From assembly GCF_021266465.1 (NCBI RefSeq), contig NZ_CP089848.1, positions 4,386,629 through 4,450,628 on the forward strand: a stretch of 64,000 nucleotides of DNA, in the 5' to 3' direction. This stretch comes from Paralcaligenes sp. KSB-10 (GTDB lineage: Bacteria; Pseudomonadota; Gammaproteobacteria; Burkholderiales; Burkholderiaceae_B). The first letter of the stretch is position 1. Every line of letters starts with the position of its first letter. The translations under genes and the position numbers were made by a program. The notes under the pieces were generated by a model. That model had not been told where the DNA came from. It saw only the letters and a program-made list of their open reading frames with translations, and did no database searches. Below, one piece after another: positions 54,829 to 62,140 of this stretch.

Positions 54829-55130
54829 GTCTTTATAGAACGAACCGCCCGCACAGACAACACAGCAACGCACAGCCCAAAGTCACTACCCAAGCCAAAA
54901 AACGGCTCAAAAACAAAGTCACTGAAACACGTTCTGTGCTGTAAACACTCGAATCGAAAATGCGCTAGCACATACTTTCGACCATAAAAAAATACCCAAA
55001 GAATTTTTGAAAACACCAGATTTATTTTTCTGCGTGGTTATTCCGCGACGACATTGATCAGCCTAAAGAAACTTACGATTCTCTGAATGTTTTGCTGATA
55101 TATTTTCAAAAATTAACCAACGGGGGCAAA

Positions 55131-55523
55131 ATGAAACAAAAAATGTCGATCGCGATTATCCTGGCCAGCACTGTATTGGGTGGCTGTATTCCATTCTATT
55201 CAGGTTACAACGAATCGAGCATGTACGCGCCGGGAGGCGCCTTGGCGGACAAGGCAACGGGTTCGCCGGTTTTGGCTACGGCAACGGAATCCAGCATAAA
55301 CACCATGTTCCCCAAGGGGACATCGAAAAGCGTCGTCTCGCAACGCTTAGGTGCTCCAATTTCATCGTCGACAAGCTCGAATGGAACGTCTTCGCAGGTG
55401 TATAGCTACTCATTCACAAGCTACCAGCGCAAGACGGTTCAGTCGCAGACAGTTGTCATGCAATATGACAAGGCCGATCTGCTTACAAAGGTAGATTTCA
55501 GCACCTCGACAAGCACCTGGTAA
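55131..55523 (+). CDS. Small outer-membrane-type lipoprotein, possibly BamE-like fold
   Basis: This is a 130-residue protein beginning MKQKMSIAIILASTVLGGC, a lipoprotein signal with the modified cysteine at C19. The region from about 60 (MFPKGTSKSVVSQRLGAP) to the end (VVMQYDKADLLTKVDFS) has the spacing of SmpA/OmlA (BamE-like) domains, a weak resemblance. It is rich in Ser/Thr and lower in GC than its neighbours. It sits next to repeat copy C in an AT-rich stretch, so acquisition by transfer is possible. No function is assigned. Confidence 0.8.
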   Translation: MKQKMSIAIILASTVLGGCIPFYSGYNESSMYAPGGALADKATGSPVLATATESSINTMFPKGTSKSVVSQRLGAPISSSTSSNGTSSQVYSYSFTSYQRKTVQSQTVVMQYDKADLLTKVDFSTSTSTW

Positions 55524-55530
55524 GTAAAAT

Positions 55531-55559
55531 GGCCCTTTCTCCTGTTAGGGGAAAGGGCC
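55531..55559. terminator. Hairpin between convergent genes
   Basis: GGCCCTTTCTCC and GGGGAAAGGGCC form a 12-bp stem (one wobble) with a TGTTA loop, just after the lipoprotein gene. Minus-strand reading gives ATTTTACTT after the stem. It may serve the lipoprotein gene and the converging dehydrogenase gene. Confidence 0.7.
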
Positions 55560-55623
55560 GCCACCGCGACCATTTTTGTTCGCTTGGCCCGTGTGGGCCG
55601 TGAGGGAAGAAAATACGCTGGCC

Positions 55624-56529
55624 TTAGCCGCGAAGGCGCTTGATCAGGCTGGAAGTATCCCAGCGATTGCCGCCCATATGCTGTACGTCCGCGTAAAACT
55701 GATCGACCAGTGCGGTCACCGGTACTCTGGCGCCATTACGTTTGGCTTCGCTCAGCACCAGGCCCAGGTCTTTGCGCATCCAGTCCACGGCAAAACCGAA
55801 GTCGAACTTGTCGTCCACCATCGTGGTTCCGCGATTTTCCATCTGCCAGCTCTGGGCCGCGCCTTTGCTGATTACCTTCAGTGCCTTGTGCATGTCCAGC
55901 TTGGATGCCTGGCCAAACGCAATGGCTTCCGACAGCCCCTGTACCAGGCCCGCGATGCAAATCTGATTGACCATTTTGCAAAGTTGGCCCGCGCCGGATT
56001 CACCCAATAGCGTAACGGCTTGGGCATAGACGGCGGCAATGGGCTGGATCGTGTTGAAATGCGTTTCGTCGCCGCCGCACATGACGGTAAGGACGCCGTT
56101 TACGGCTCCCGCCTGGCCGCCCGAGACAGGGGCGTCGACAAAGCCAATGCCCTGTTGCTTGGCCGTTTGATACAGCTCGCGAGCGACTTCGGCGGAGGCG
56201 GTCGTGTGATCCACGAAAATCGTGCCTTTGCCCATGCCCGCCAGGGCGCCGTTTTCGCCCAGTACAACGCTGCGCAGGTCGTCATCGTTGCCTACGCAGC
56301 AGAACACGATGCTTGCGCCTTGCGCCGCTTCCTTTGGGGTCTTGGCGGCACGCCCGCCGAATTCCTTGGCCCATGCTTCCGCTTTGCCGAATGTGCGGTT
56401 GTAGACCGTCACCTGATGCCCCGCCCGGCTCAAATGGCCGGCCATGGGAAAGCCCATAACGCCCAGCCCAAGAAAGGCTACGTTTAAAACGGGGGTGGGA
56501 TTATAGGATTTGGCATTGATGGAAGGCAT
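55624..56529 (-). CDS. 3-hydroxyisobutyrate / tartronate semialdehyde reductase family dehydrogenase
   Basis: This is a 301-residue beta-hydroxyacid dehydrogenase. FLGLGVMGFPMAGHL is the cofactor motif, DAPVSGGQAGAVNGVL the substrate loop, and the catalytic lysine is in GAGQLCKMVNQ. The sequence fits 2-hydroxy-3-oxopropionate reductase or 3-hydroxyisobutyrate dehydrogenase. The ATG at 56529 has GGAG six bases upstream; longer starts lack one. It lies downstream of the second tctBA pair but after a terminator, so it is a separate unit. Confidence 0.92.
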   Translation of the reverse strand: MPSINAKSYNPTPVLNVAFLGLGVMGFPMAGHLSRAGHQVTVYNRTFGKAEAWAKEFGGRAAKTPKEAAQGASIVFCCVGNDDDLRSVVLGENGALAGMGKGTIFVDHTTASAEVARELYQTAKQQGIGFVDAPVSGGQAGAVNGVLTVMCGGDETHFNTIQPIAAVYAQAVTLLGESGAGQLCKMVNQICIAGLVQGLSEAIAFGQASKLDMHKALKVISKGAAQSWQMENRGTTMVDDKFDFGFAVDWMRKDLGLVLSEAKRNGARVPVTALVDQFYADVQHMGGNRWDTSSLIKRLRG

Positions 56530-56604
56530 GGCAATTCTCCGGTGAGTTGGATGGGCAAGGCATAAGATTACCGCATTCGGCATCTCGTTTCGGGAGTGGA
56601 TAAG

Positions 56605-56628
56605 AAAAGCGCCCCGCAGGGCGCTTTT
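56605..56628 (-). terminator. Intrinsic terminator after the second tctBA pair
   Basis: AAAAGCGCCC and GGGCGCTTTT form a perfect 10-bp stem with a 4-base loop, 20 bp after the tctA stop in minus-strand reading. The T-tract is formed by the stem end. Confidence 0.85.
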
Positions 56629-56648
56629 CAAACTTGGGAGAAATGGAT

Positions 56649-58154
56649 CTAGCCTTCTTCGACGAAGGTTTCTTCGCGTTTCTTCCTGATCGATGGCAGT
56701 GCCACGATGATTATCAGAATGGCTGACGCCAGCAACAGCGACATGGACAGCGGCCGAGTGACGAAAGTGGTGAAGTCACCGCGAGCCAGGAGCAGGGCCC
56801 TACGGAAGTTTTCCTCCATCATGGGGCCAAGCACCAGACCGAGCAGCAGTGGAGCGCCTTCGCATTTGAGCTTCGCCCAGATATAGCCGATCAGGCCGAA
56901 GGCTGCCGTCATCCAGATATCGAAGACGTTGTAGTTCAGTGAATACACACCGACCGTGCAGAACACCAGAATGGCAGGGAACAGTATGCGATACGGGACT
57001 TTAAGCAATTTTACCCATAGGCCCACCAGCGGGAGATTCAAAACGACCAGCATCAGGTTGCCGATCCACATCGAGACGATCAACCCCCAGAACAGGTCCG
57101 GGTGGCTGGTCATGACCTGCGGGCCAGGCTGGATATTGTGTATGGTCATGGCGCCGACCATGAGCGCCGTGACCGCATTGCCTGGAATTCCGAGCGTCAG
57201 CAGTGGGATGAACGAGGTTTGGGCAGCGGCGTTATTGGCCGATTCAGGGCCTGCCAGGCCGGCGGGATGGCCTTTGCCAAAGCGTTCCGGGTTCCTGGAG
57301 ATTTTTTTCTCAAGGGTGTACGAAGCGAATGAAGACAATACTGCTCCGCCGCCAGGCAGGATGCCCAGAGCGGAACCCAGCATGGTGCCGCGCACGCTGG
57401 CGGGCCAGGCTTCCTTGAATTCCTGTTTGTTGGGGTAAAGTGATCCGACTTTGCCAGTAATGTCGACGCGCTGGTCTTTAAGTTCGAGGTTGGTCATGAT
57501 CTCGGCGAAGCCGAATACGCCCATGGCGACCACGGCGAAATCGATGCCGTCCTGGAGTTCGGGAATGCCGAAGTCATAGCGGGCTACTCCGGAGTTCACA
57601 TCGGTGCCGACCATGCCCAGCAGCAAGCCGAGCAGGATCATGCAGATGGCCTTGGGCAGGGAGCCCGACGCCAGCACGACCGCGCCGATCAGGCCCAGGA
57701 CCATGAGTGAGAAATATTCGGCTGGACCGAACTTGAATGCCACTTCGGCCAATGGCGGCGCGAAGGCGGCCAGCAGGACGGTAGCGAAGCAGCCGGCAAA
57801 GAATGAGCCCAGCGCAGCAATGGCCAGCGCGGCACCCGCCCGGCCGTTGCGTGCCATCTGGTGGCCGTCCAGCACAGTGACCACCGCCGAAGTTTCTCCC
57901 GGCAATGCCACCAGGATGGCGGTTGTGGAGCCGCCGTATTGGGCGCCATAGTAGATGCCCGCAAGCATGATCAGGCCGGCCACGGGCGGCAACACATAGG
58001 TAATCGGCAGCAGCATGGCAATGGTGGGAACCGGGCCTATGCCGGGCAGCACGCCGATCAGGGTGCCGAGCAGGCAGCCCAGCAGGCAATAAGCCACGTT
58101 TTCAAGTGTGAGGGCCACCGAAAAACCCAGCATCAGGTGATCGAGTAATTCCAT
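56649..58154 (-). CDS. tctA: TTT large membrane subunit TctA (second system)
   Basis: This is a 501-residue TctA homologue, clearly different in sequence from the one at 52412. GTLIGVLPGIGPVPTIAMLL and GSALGILPGGGAVLSSFASY are the two inverted-repeat loops. FIPLLTLGIPGNAVTALMVGAM and LGPMMEENFRRALLLARGD are also present. It is 13 bp downstream of tctB. Again no tctC is adjacent. Confidence 0.95.
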   Translation of the reverse strand: MELLDHLMLGFSVALTLENVAYCLLGCLLGTLIGVLPGIGPVPTIAMLLPITYVLPPVAGLIMLAGIYYGAQYGGSTTAILVALPGETSAVVTVLDGHQMARNGRAGAALAIAALGSFFAGCFATVLLAAFAPPLAEVAFKFGPAEYFSLMVLGLIGAVVLASGSLPKAICMILLGLLLGMVGTDVNSGVARYDFGIPELQDGIDFAVVAMGVFGFAEIMTNLELKDQRVDITGKVGSLYPNKQEFKEAWPASVRGTMLGSALGILPGGGAVLSSFASYTLEKKISRNPERFGKGHPAGLAGPESANNAAAQTSFIPLLTLGIPGNAVTALMVGAMTIHNIQPGPQVMTSHPDLFWGLIVSMWIGNLMLVVLNLPLVGLWVKLLKVPYRILFPAILVFCTVGVYSLNYNVFDIWMTAAFGLIGYIWAKLKCEGAPLLLGLVLGPMMEENFRRALLLARGDFTTFVTRPLSMSLLLASAILIIIVALPSIRKKREETFVEEG

Positions 58155-58167
58155 AGTGATCTCTCCT

Positions 58168-58629
58168 TCAGTTGCTTAGAAAGCTGGGCCACAAGGGGAA
58201 GATCAAACCCAAGCCCTTGATGAATGCCAGCCAGACGAAAATCACCAGGAAGAACCCGTTGGCTACCGCAACTTTCCAGTTGAATTCGTGGCTGGCAAAG
58301 CTGCTGAGAAAAACCAGCAGAAAGACAGAAATGTAGACACCCAGGAAATTCAGCACGATTCCGCATAAGGCAACCGAGCCTATGACGACGAGGGCGATTC
58401 TCCAGTCGAATTTCTCGATTTCCGATTTTTCGGCCTTGGCTGCCAGGGCACTTACTGTTACCAGCGCACCAAGCACAGCCATGCAGATACCCAGCCAGAA
58501 GGGAAAGTAGCCGGGGCCCATTCGGGCTGCGGTGCCCATTGAATAACTTGTCGCACCCAGGGCAAACCCCGCACCCAGGGCGACAAACATAATTCCGGAC
58601 CAGAAGTCCTGTTTATGTTTAAGCTGCAT
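58168..58629 (-). CDS. tctB: TTT small membrane subunit TctB (second system)
   Basis: This is a 153-residue protein with four hydrophobic segments and the TctB motif ARMGPGYFPFWLGICMAVLG near residue 34. It starts an operon with tctA, facing away from the zapBA-like genes. Promoter-proximal direct repeats and a TAGGG/CCCC motif lie upstream. Confidence 0.92.
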   Translation of the reverse strand: MQLKHKQDFWSGIMFVALGAGFALGATSYSMGTAARMGPGYFPFWLGICMAVLGALVTVSALAAKAEKSEIEKFDWRIALVVIGSVALCGIVLNFLGVYISVFLLVFLSSFASHEFNWKVAVANGFFLVIFVWLAFIKGLGLIFPLWPSFLSN

Positions 58630-59157
58630 AGTGATCCTATCTCCGTGACAGCGTGGTGGAAATCACGCTTTAATCGCCCCTGAACGTTTAAGTTTGGTGT
58701 TAGGCAATTGAAAGGTGGCTTTAAAATAGTTGAAAGGTGGGCAATGGTAAAGGACTGGGCGTCCGCTGAAAACCCTGATTTCCCCTTGCTTGTTTGGGGT
58801 TTTCCCTAGAATTTGGCAAATTTGAATTATCTCGGCCTGGCCACGGGTGTTGTCGATGCGAAATTGAAAGAATAATGAAAGGTGAAGGAAAGAGGGGTGA
58901 AAGGATTCGCAGGGGCTGCCGGCTGCGATCGCTCAATATTTGCTCATCATTGTTCCGCTTGCGTTTCGGACGCCAACTGATTCTTTCGCCCGATCCGGGC
59001 GATACGGCTCATTTGTCGAGCGCCTGCGGCTATACTTGCGGTTTTGCCGTGCTGCTTATATTGCCGGCTTGTTGGATAGTAGAGTTGAGCCAATTCTCTT
59101 ATTCGGATACGTATTGCCTCTTTCCACTATGAGGCAGGATGGTTTACGATAACGCCC
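58630..59157. other. Divergent intergenic region between tctB and zapB-like genes
   Basis: No credible gene is seen in these 528 bp; open frames there lack ribosome sites and family likeness. The left part holds the direct repeats and CTAGGGAAAACCCC described for the tctBA promoter. The right part (about 58960-59157) should contain the promoter for the zapB-like/zapA/6S unit. A tctC gene, expected here in many TTT operons, is absent. Confidence 0.6.
58708..58740 (-). promoter_or_regulatory. Direct repeats TTGAAAGGTGG, 22 bp apart
   Basis: TTGAAAGGTGG occurs at 58708-58718 and 58730-58740, a spacing of two helical turns. A partial copy, TGAAAGGTG, is at 58876-58884. They lie 79-111 bp before the second tctB start. 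Such spacing suits OmpR-type response regulators. Confidence 0.45.
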
Positions 59158-59568
59158 ATGTTGCAAGATCTAGATTCTCTCGCTGCCCGAATCGGGCAAT
59201 TGGTTCAGGCCGCCCGCTTGATGCAGGCCGAGCGCGATACCTTGCGTGCACGGCTCAAAAGCCTGGAGCAGGAACGCAATGCCCTGCGCGATCAGCTTCA
59301 GCGCCGTGATGCCGATCATCAATCCATCGCCGATCGTCTCGATCAGCATCAGGCTGAAGTCGATGCATTGCGCACCCAGTCCGATGCGGCCCAGGCTGAA
59401 TTGCGTGTCGAGGCGACACGTTATCAGGCCGAGTACGAAACGGTCAGGCACGATTTGCAAGTCAGCCAGGCTGATTCGCAGCGTCTGCGTGCCGCCGCCA
59501 ACGTTGCCAGAGAACGCATCGACGCCGTTCTCATGCGCCTGCCCGGCGCTGCCCAGGAGCAAAGCTGA
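59158..59568 (+). CDS. Coiled-coil protein, ZapB-like
   Basis: This is a 136-residue protein predicted to be almost entirely coiled coil. Heptads run from about residue 5 to 118 (LAARIGQLVQAARLMQAERD, LKSLEQERNALRDQLQ). It sits directly before zapA (stop and start share a base, TGATG), the place where ZapB- or TIGR02449-like proteins occur in proteobacteria. A role in Z-ring organisation with ZapA is inferred. Sequence identity to E. coli ZapB is not evident. Confidence 0.8.
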   Translation: MLQDLDSLAARIGQLVQAARLMQAERDTLRARLKSLEQERNALRDQLQRRDADHQSIADRLDQHQAEVDALRTQSDAAQAELRVEATRYQAEYETVRHDLQVSQADSQRLRAAANVARERIDAVLMRLPGAAQEQS

Positions 59569-59879
59569 TGGAGCGTGTCGACGTATCGATATTGGGGCGT
59601 GACTATTCATTGGCATGCTCGCCTGAAGAAAAGGACCCTTTATTGGGTGCTGTAAAGCTTGTCGACCAGCGCATGTTGCGCATCAAAGGTTCGGGCAAGG
59701 TATCCGGTAATGAGCGCATCGCGGTCATGGCCGCCATACAGATCGCCGGAGAGCTTTTATCCATGCGGGCTCCCGACGGCCCTTTAAGTAATCTTGCGCT
59801 TGGCGATTTCAAGCGTAGAATTGAAGACATGAACAGCATGATTGATCAGGTTCTGGTCGGGGCTGTTCCAGGCAAATGA
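59568..59879 (+). CDS. zapA: Cell division protein ZapA
   Basis: This is a 103-residue protein. MERVDVSILGRDYSLACSPE is the ZapA head domain, with VKLVDQRMLRIKGSGKVSGN and ERIAVMAAIQIAGELL following, then a short C-terminal coiled coil. ZapA bundles FtsZ filaments at midcell. It is coupled to the ZapB-like gene and is followed by the 6S RNA gene, a conserved order. Confidence 0.95.
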   Translation: MERVDVSILGRDYSLACSPEEKDPLLGAVKLVDQRMLRIKGSGKVSGNERIAVMAAIQIAGELLSMRAPDGPLSNLALGDFKRRIEDMNSMIDQVLVGAVPGK

Positions 59880-59926
59880 AATAAAGATTTCGAACGGTCT
59901 TGTCCTGGCAAGACGGTTCAGCGGTT

Positions 59927-60110
59927 AGTCCCTGCAGTGTTCGTGACATGGCCATACATTCCTTGAACCAATGCTATTGGCATACAGGTTGCTGGATTGG
60001 CAAGTAGGTGTGATCTCCTTTTTAGGCGAACCCGAAGCTTGACTGAAAGCGACCACCTTGAACCCTCGGTTCCAGGATGCCGGCCTTGACGGCACATGCG
60101 GGGCAATTTT
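59927..60110 (+). ncRNA. ssrS: 6S RNA (SsrS)
   Basis: It lies directly after zapA, the conserved site of ssrS. The 5' part (CCCTGCAGTGTTCG at about 59930) and 3' part (CACCTTGAACC at 60052, then CATGCGGGG near 60104) match the conserved arms of gamma/beta-proteobacterial 6S RNA and pair into the closing stem (CCCTGCAGTG with CACATGCGGGG). The span is close to the usual 184 nt. It binds sigma-70 RNA polymerase in stationary phase. Exact ends are estimates. Confidence 0.88.
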
Positions 60111-60141
60111 GAAAAGCTCGTCCATCGCGGCGGGCTTTTCA
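60111..60141 (+). terminator. Probable terminator after 6S RNA
   Basis: GAAAAGC (60111-60117) pairs with GCTTTTC (60134-60140) just after the 6S 3' end, followed by ATTT. It precedes the ribosome site of the SIMPL gene. Confidence 0.6.
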
Positions 60142-60156
60142 TTTATGGAGATCCAT

Positions 60157-60897
60157 ATGTATCTGTCTAAAGAAAAACGTAAATGGCTGTTAGGTGCCTT
60201 GCTTGCTGGCGGAGCAAGCTTCCTGATCCTTCCCGCTCAGGCGCAAGAAGCCGCGTCAACGGCGCATTCCTTCCACGCGCAGTGGCCGCAGGCTTCACTG
60301 AGCGCCGAAGCTTCGGCACAGGTGGCGCAAGATACCGTCAAGATTACGCTTGCATCCGAACTCGATGGCGCGTCCCAGGCCAAAGTGGCCGATCAGCTCA
60401 GCAAGACGCTGGCAAGCGTCATGCAGGAAGTCAGCGGCAAATCGAAGGTCAAGGCCAGCAGCGGCAACTTTCGTGTGTGGCCCATGAATAATGATCACGG
60501 CAAAATCAGCAGTTGGCATGGCCGGGGTGAAATATATCTGGAATCCACCGATCTGGCCGCCGCATCAGAACTGGCCGCCAAGGTAAGCGATCGCATGCCG
60601 ATTGCCAATCTGGCATTTTCCGTGTCAGCGCAAGCCCGCGCCAAGCAGGAGCAGGCCTTGCTGGCACAGGCGGCGCAGGCCTTCCGCGAGCGTGCAAAAG
60701 CCTTGACCGAGGCCTTTGGCTTTGCTTCGTATACCGTGCGCAATGTCGATCTGAGCGGGGGCGGGGCGCATTACGCGCCTGCGCCTCGCATGATGGCCAT
60801 GGCGGCCGACAAGGCTGCGGTCCCGCTTGAAGGCGGAACCGAGATGGTCACGGTTTCGGTGCGCGGTTCGATTTTTTTGCACTCAGCACAAAAATGA
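60157..60897 (+). CDS. SIMPL-domain (DUF541) periplasmic protein
   Basis: This is a 246-residue exported protein with a signal peptide ([10 protein letters not shown], hydrophobic core, cleavage after AQA near residue 28). The SIMPL fold follows: [40 protein letters not shown], and [11 protein letters not shown] at the end. Function is poorly known; homologues are linked to oxidative stress and the envelope. GGAG lies six bases before the ATG at 60157. Its last 50 bp overlap the 3' end of lgt on the other strand. Confidence 0.9.
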   Translation: MYLSKEKRKWLLGALLAGGASFLILPAQAQEAASTAHSFHAQWPQASLSAEASAQVAQDTVKITLASELDGASQAKVADQLSKTLASVMQEVSGKSKVKASSGNFRVWPMNNDHGKISSWHGRGEIYLESTDLAAASELAAKVSDRMPIANLAFSVSAQARAKQEQALLAQAAQAFRERAKALTEAFGFASYTVRNVDLSGGGAHYAPAPRMMAMAADKAAVPLEGGTEMVTVSVRGSIFLHSAQK

Positions 60898-61645
60898 TCG
60901 CGCCTGCGATGATCATGGGTATCGATAACAGTTGGCCCATCGACAGACCCTCGAACAGCAGGCCCAGGAAATAATCGGGTGCCCGGGTAAATTCCACCAG
61001 AAAGCGGAATGTGCCATAGCCCATCAGGAAAACAGCGCTGATCTGGCCGGCCGGCCTGGGTTTGCGGGCAAACCACCATACCAGGGCAAATAAGGCGAAT
61101 CCCTCCAGGCCCATTTCGTAGAGTTGCGAGGGGTGGCGGGGGATGCCGTCATGGGTCTGCGGGAAAATCATGCCCCAGGGCATCGTTGTCGGGCGGCCCC
61201 ATAATTCGCCGTTAATGAAATTTCCCAGTCGACCCGCGGCCAGGCCCAATGGGATCAGCGGCGCGACGAAGTCTCCGATTTCCAGCAGGGTCTTGTTTTT
61301 TTTGCGTGCAAATAAAAACAGCACCAATATCACGCCGAGCAAGCCGCCGTGAAACGACATGCCGCCCTGCCATAGATAGAAAATTTCCAGCGGATGGGCA
61401 AAATACTCGGATGGCTGGTAGAACAGTACATAGCCGAGACGCCCGCCTATGACTACCCCGAGTACGCTGTAGAAAATAATGTCTTCGAGGTCGCCCACGC
61501 TCAGGTCGGTTTTACCGTGATTGATGCGCCATCGCCCCAGTACCCAGGTCAGGCCGAATCCGAGCAGGTACATGAGTCCGTACCAGTGCACGGCGAGAGG
61601 GCCGATTTGCAGGGCAATAGGGTCGAACTGGGGATAATGGAGCAT
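60848..61645 (-). CDS. lgt: Prolipoprotein diacylglyceryl transferase Lgt
   Basis: This is a 265-residue inner-membrane enzyme with seven hydrophobic segments that attaches diacylglycerol to lipobox cysteines. The Lgt signature [16 protein letters not shown] is present, along with [11 protein letters not shown] and [11 protein letters not shown]. The ATG at 61645 is preferred over a TTG two codons upstream. It overlaps the SIMPL gene tail to tail. Confidence 0.96.
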   Translation of the reverse strand: MLHYPQFDPIALQIGPLAVHWYGLMYLLGFGLTWVLGRWRINHGKTDLSVGDLEDIIFYSVLGVVIGGRLGYVLFYQPSEYFAHPLEIFYLWQGGMSFHGGLLGVILVLFLFARKKNKTLLEIGDFVAPLIPLGLAAGRLGNFINGELWGRPTTMPWGMIFPQTHDGIPRHPSQLYEMGLEGFALFALVWWFARKPRPAGQISAVFLMGYGTFRFLVEFTRAPDYFLGLLFEGLSMGQLLSIPMIIAGAIIFVLSAKKSNRAPKP

Positions 61646-61761
61646 GGGCAAGCTTTCTTGGTTAGGATTAAATATCGTCGATAATACCCCGAGATGAAGC
61701 TTGGAAAGATGTAGTGCGAAAATCTTGTTTTATGTTTTTTCGTCGGGCTGGAATAGGATCT

Positions 61762-62106
61762 ATGAATTTAAAGTTTTTTGGTGCATGGCTGGGCCTTGCA
61801 AGTCTTTTTTGTGCACTGCCGGCTACCGCGCAAACGACGGGGCTGGATCTGGCCCGGGCCAGTAATTGCCTGTCCTGCCATCAGGTGGACGGAAGGCGGG
61901 TCGGCCCGTCCTTTACCTTGGTGGCGCGGCGTTTTGCGGGACAGGCGGGGGCCGTGGACTATCTGGCTTCGACCATACGCAGCGGCGGCCGGGGGCGGTG
62001 GGGGGCTGTGCCCATGCCGGCACAGCCGCAGGTCAGTCCGGAGCAGGCCAAGGCGATTGCCGAATGGATATTGACGCTCGATCAGGCGCCGGCACGCAAG
62101 CCCTGA
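61762..62106 (+). CDS. Small class I cytochrome c
   Basis: This is a 114-residue secreted protein. The signal peptide is cleaved after TAQ near residue 24, haem c is bound at CLSCH (36-40), and the distal methionine is in VPMPAQPQVS. Length and pattern resemble cytochrome c551/c552 electron carriers. AGGA precedes the ATG at 61762. It converges on hppD with a 34-bp gap. Confidence 0.93.
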   Translation: MNLKFFGAWLGLASLFCALPATAQTTGLDLARASNCLSCHQVDGRRVGPSFTLVARRFAGQAGAVDYLASTIRSGGRGRWGAVPMPAQPQVSPEQAKAIAEWILTLDQAPARKP

Positions 62107-62140
62107 GCGCGGCGGAATTGCTGGCGGTTGCCTTCTCCGG

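Larger units (their letters stand above)
54115..54968 (+). repeat. Composite non-coding repeat, copy C, flanked by a 5-bp direct repeat
   Basis: Outer inverted ends at 54116-54137 and 54946-54967 match at 20 of 22 positions (TAGCGCATTTT and onward). CACAT occurs immediately outside both ends, at 54110-54114 and 54969-54973, as expected of a target-site duplication. Inside are a type 1 cassette, a 222-bp spacer with CCAAACCCTGGATTTAC, and an inverted type 2 cassette. This is the most complete copy. No credible gene lies within. Bases 54018-54109 and 54974-55130 are AT-rich with nothing recognised. Confidence 0.93.

Noticed and set aside
54115..54968. CRISPR array as an explanation for the repeats
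   Set aside because: Repeats are few, long and inverted, without regular short spacers or cas genes.
58721..59132. Small frames in the tctB/zapB-like gap
   Set aside because: Frames on both strands overlap, lack ribosome sites and are rich in improbable residues; the gap reads as promoter DNA.
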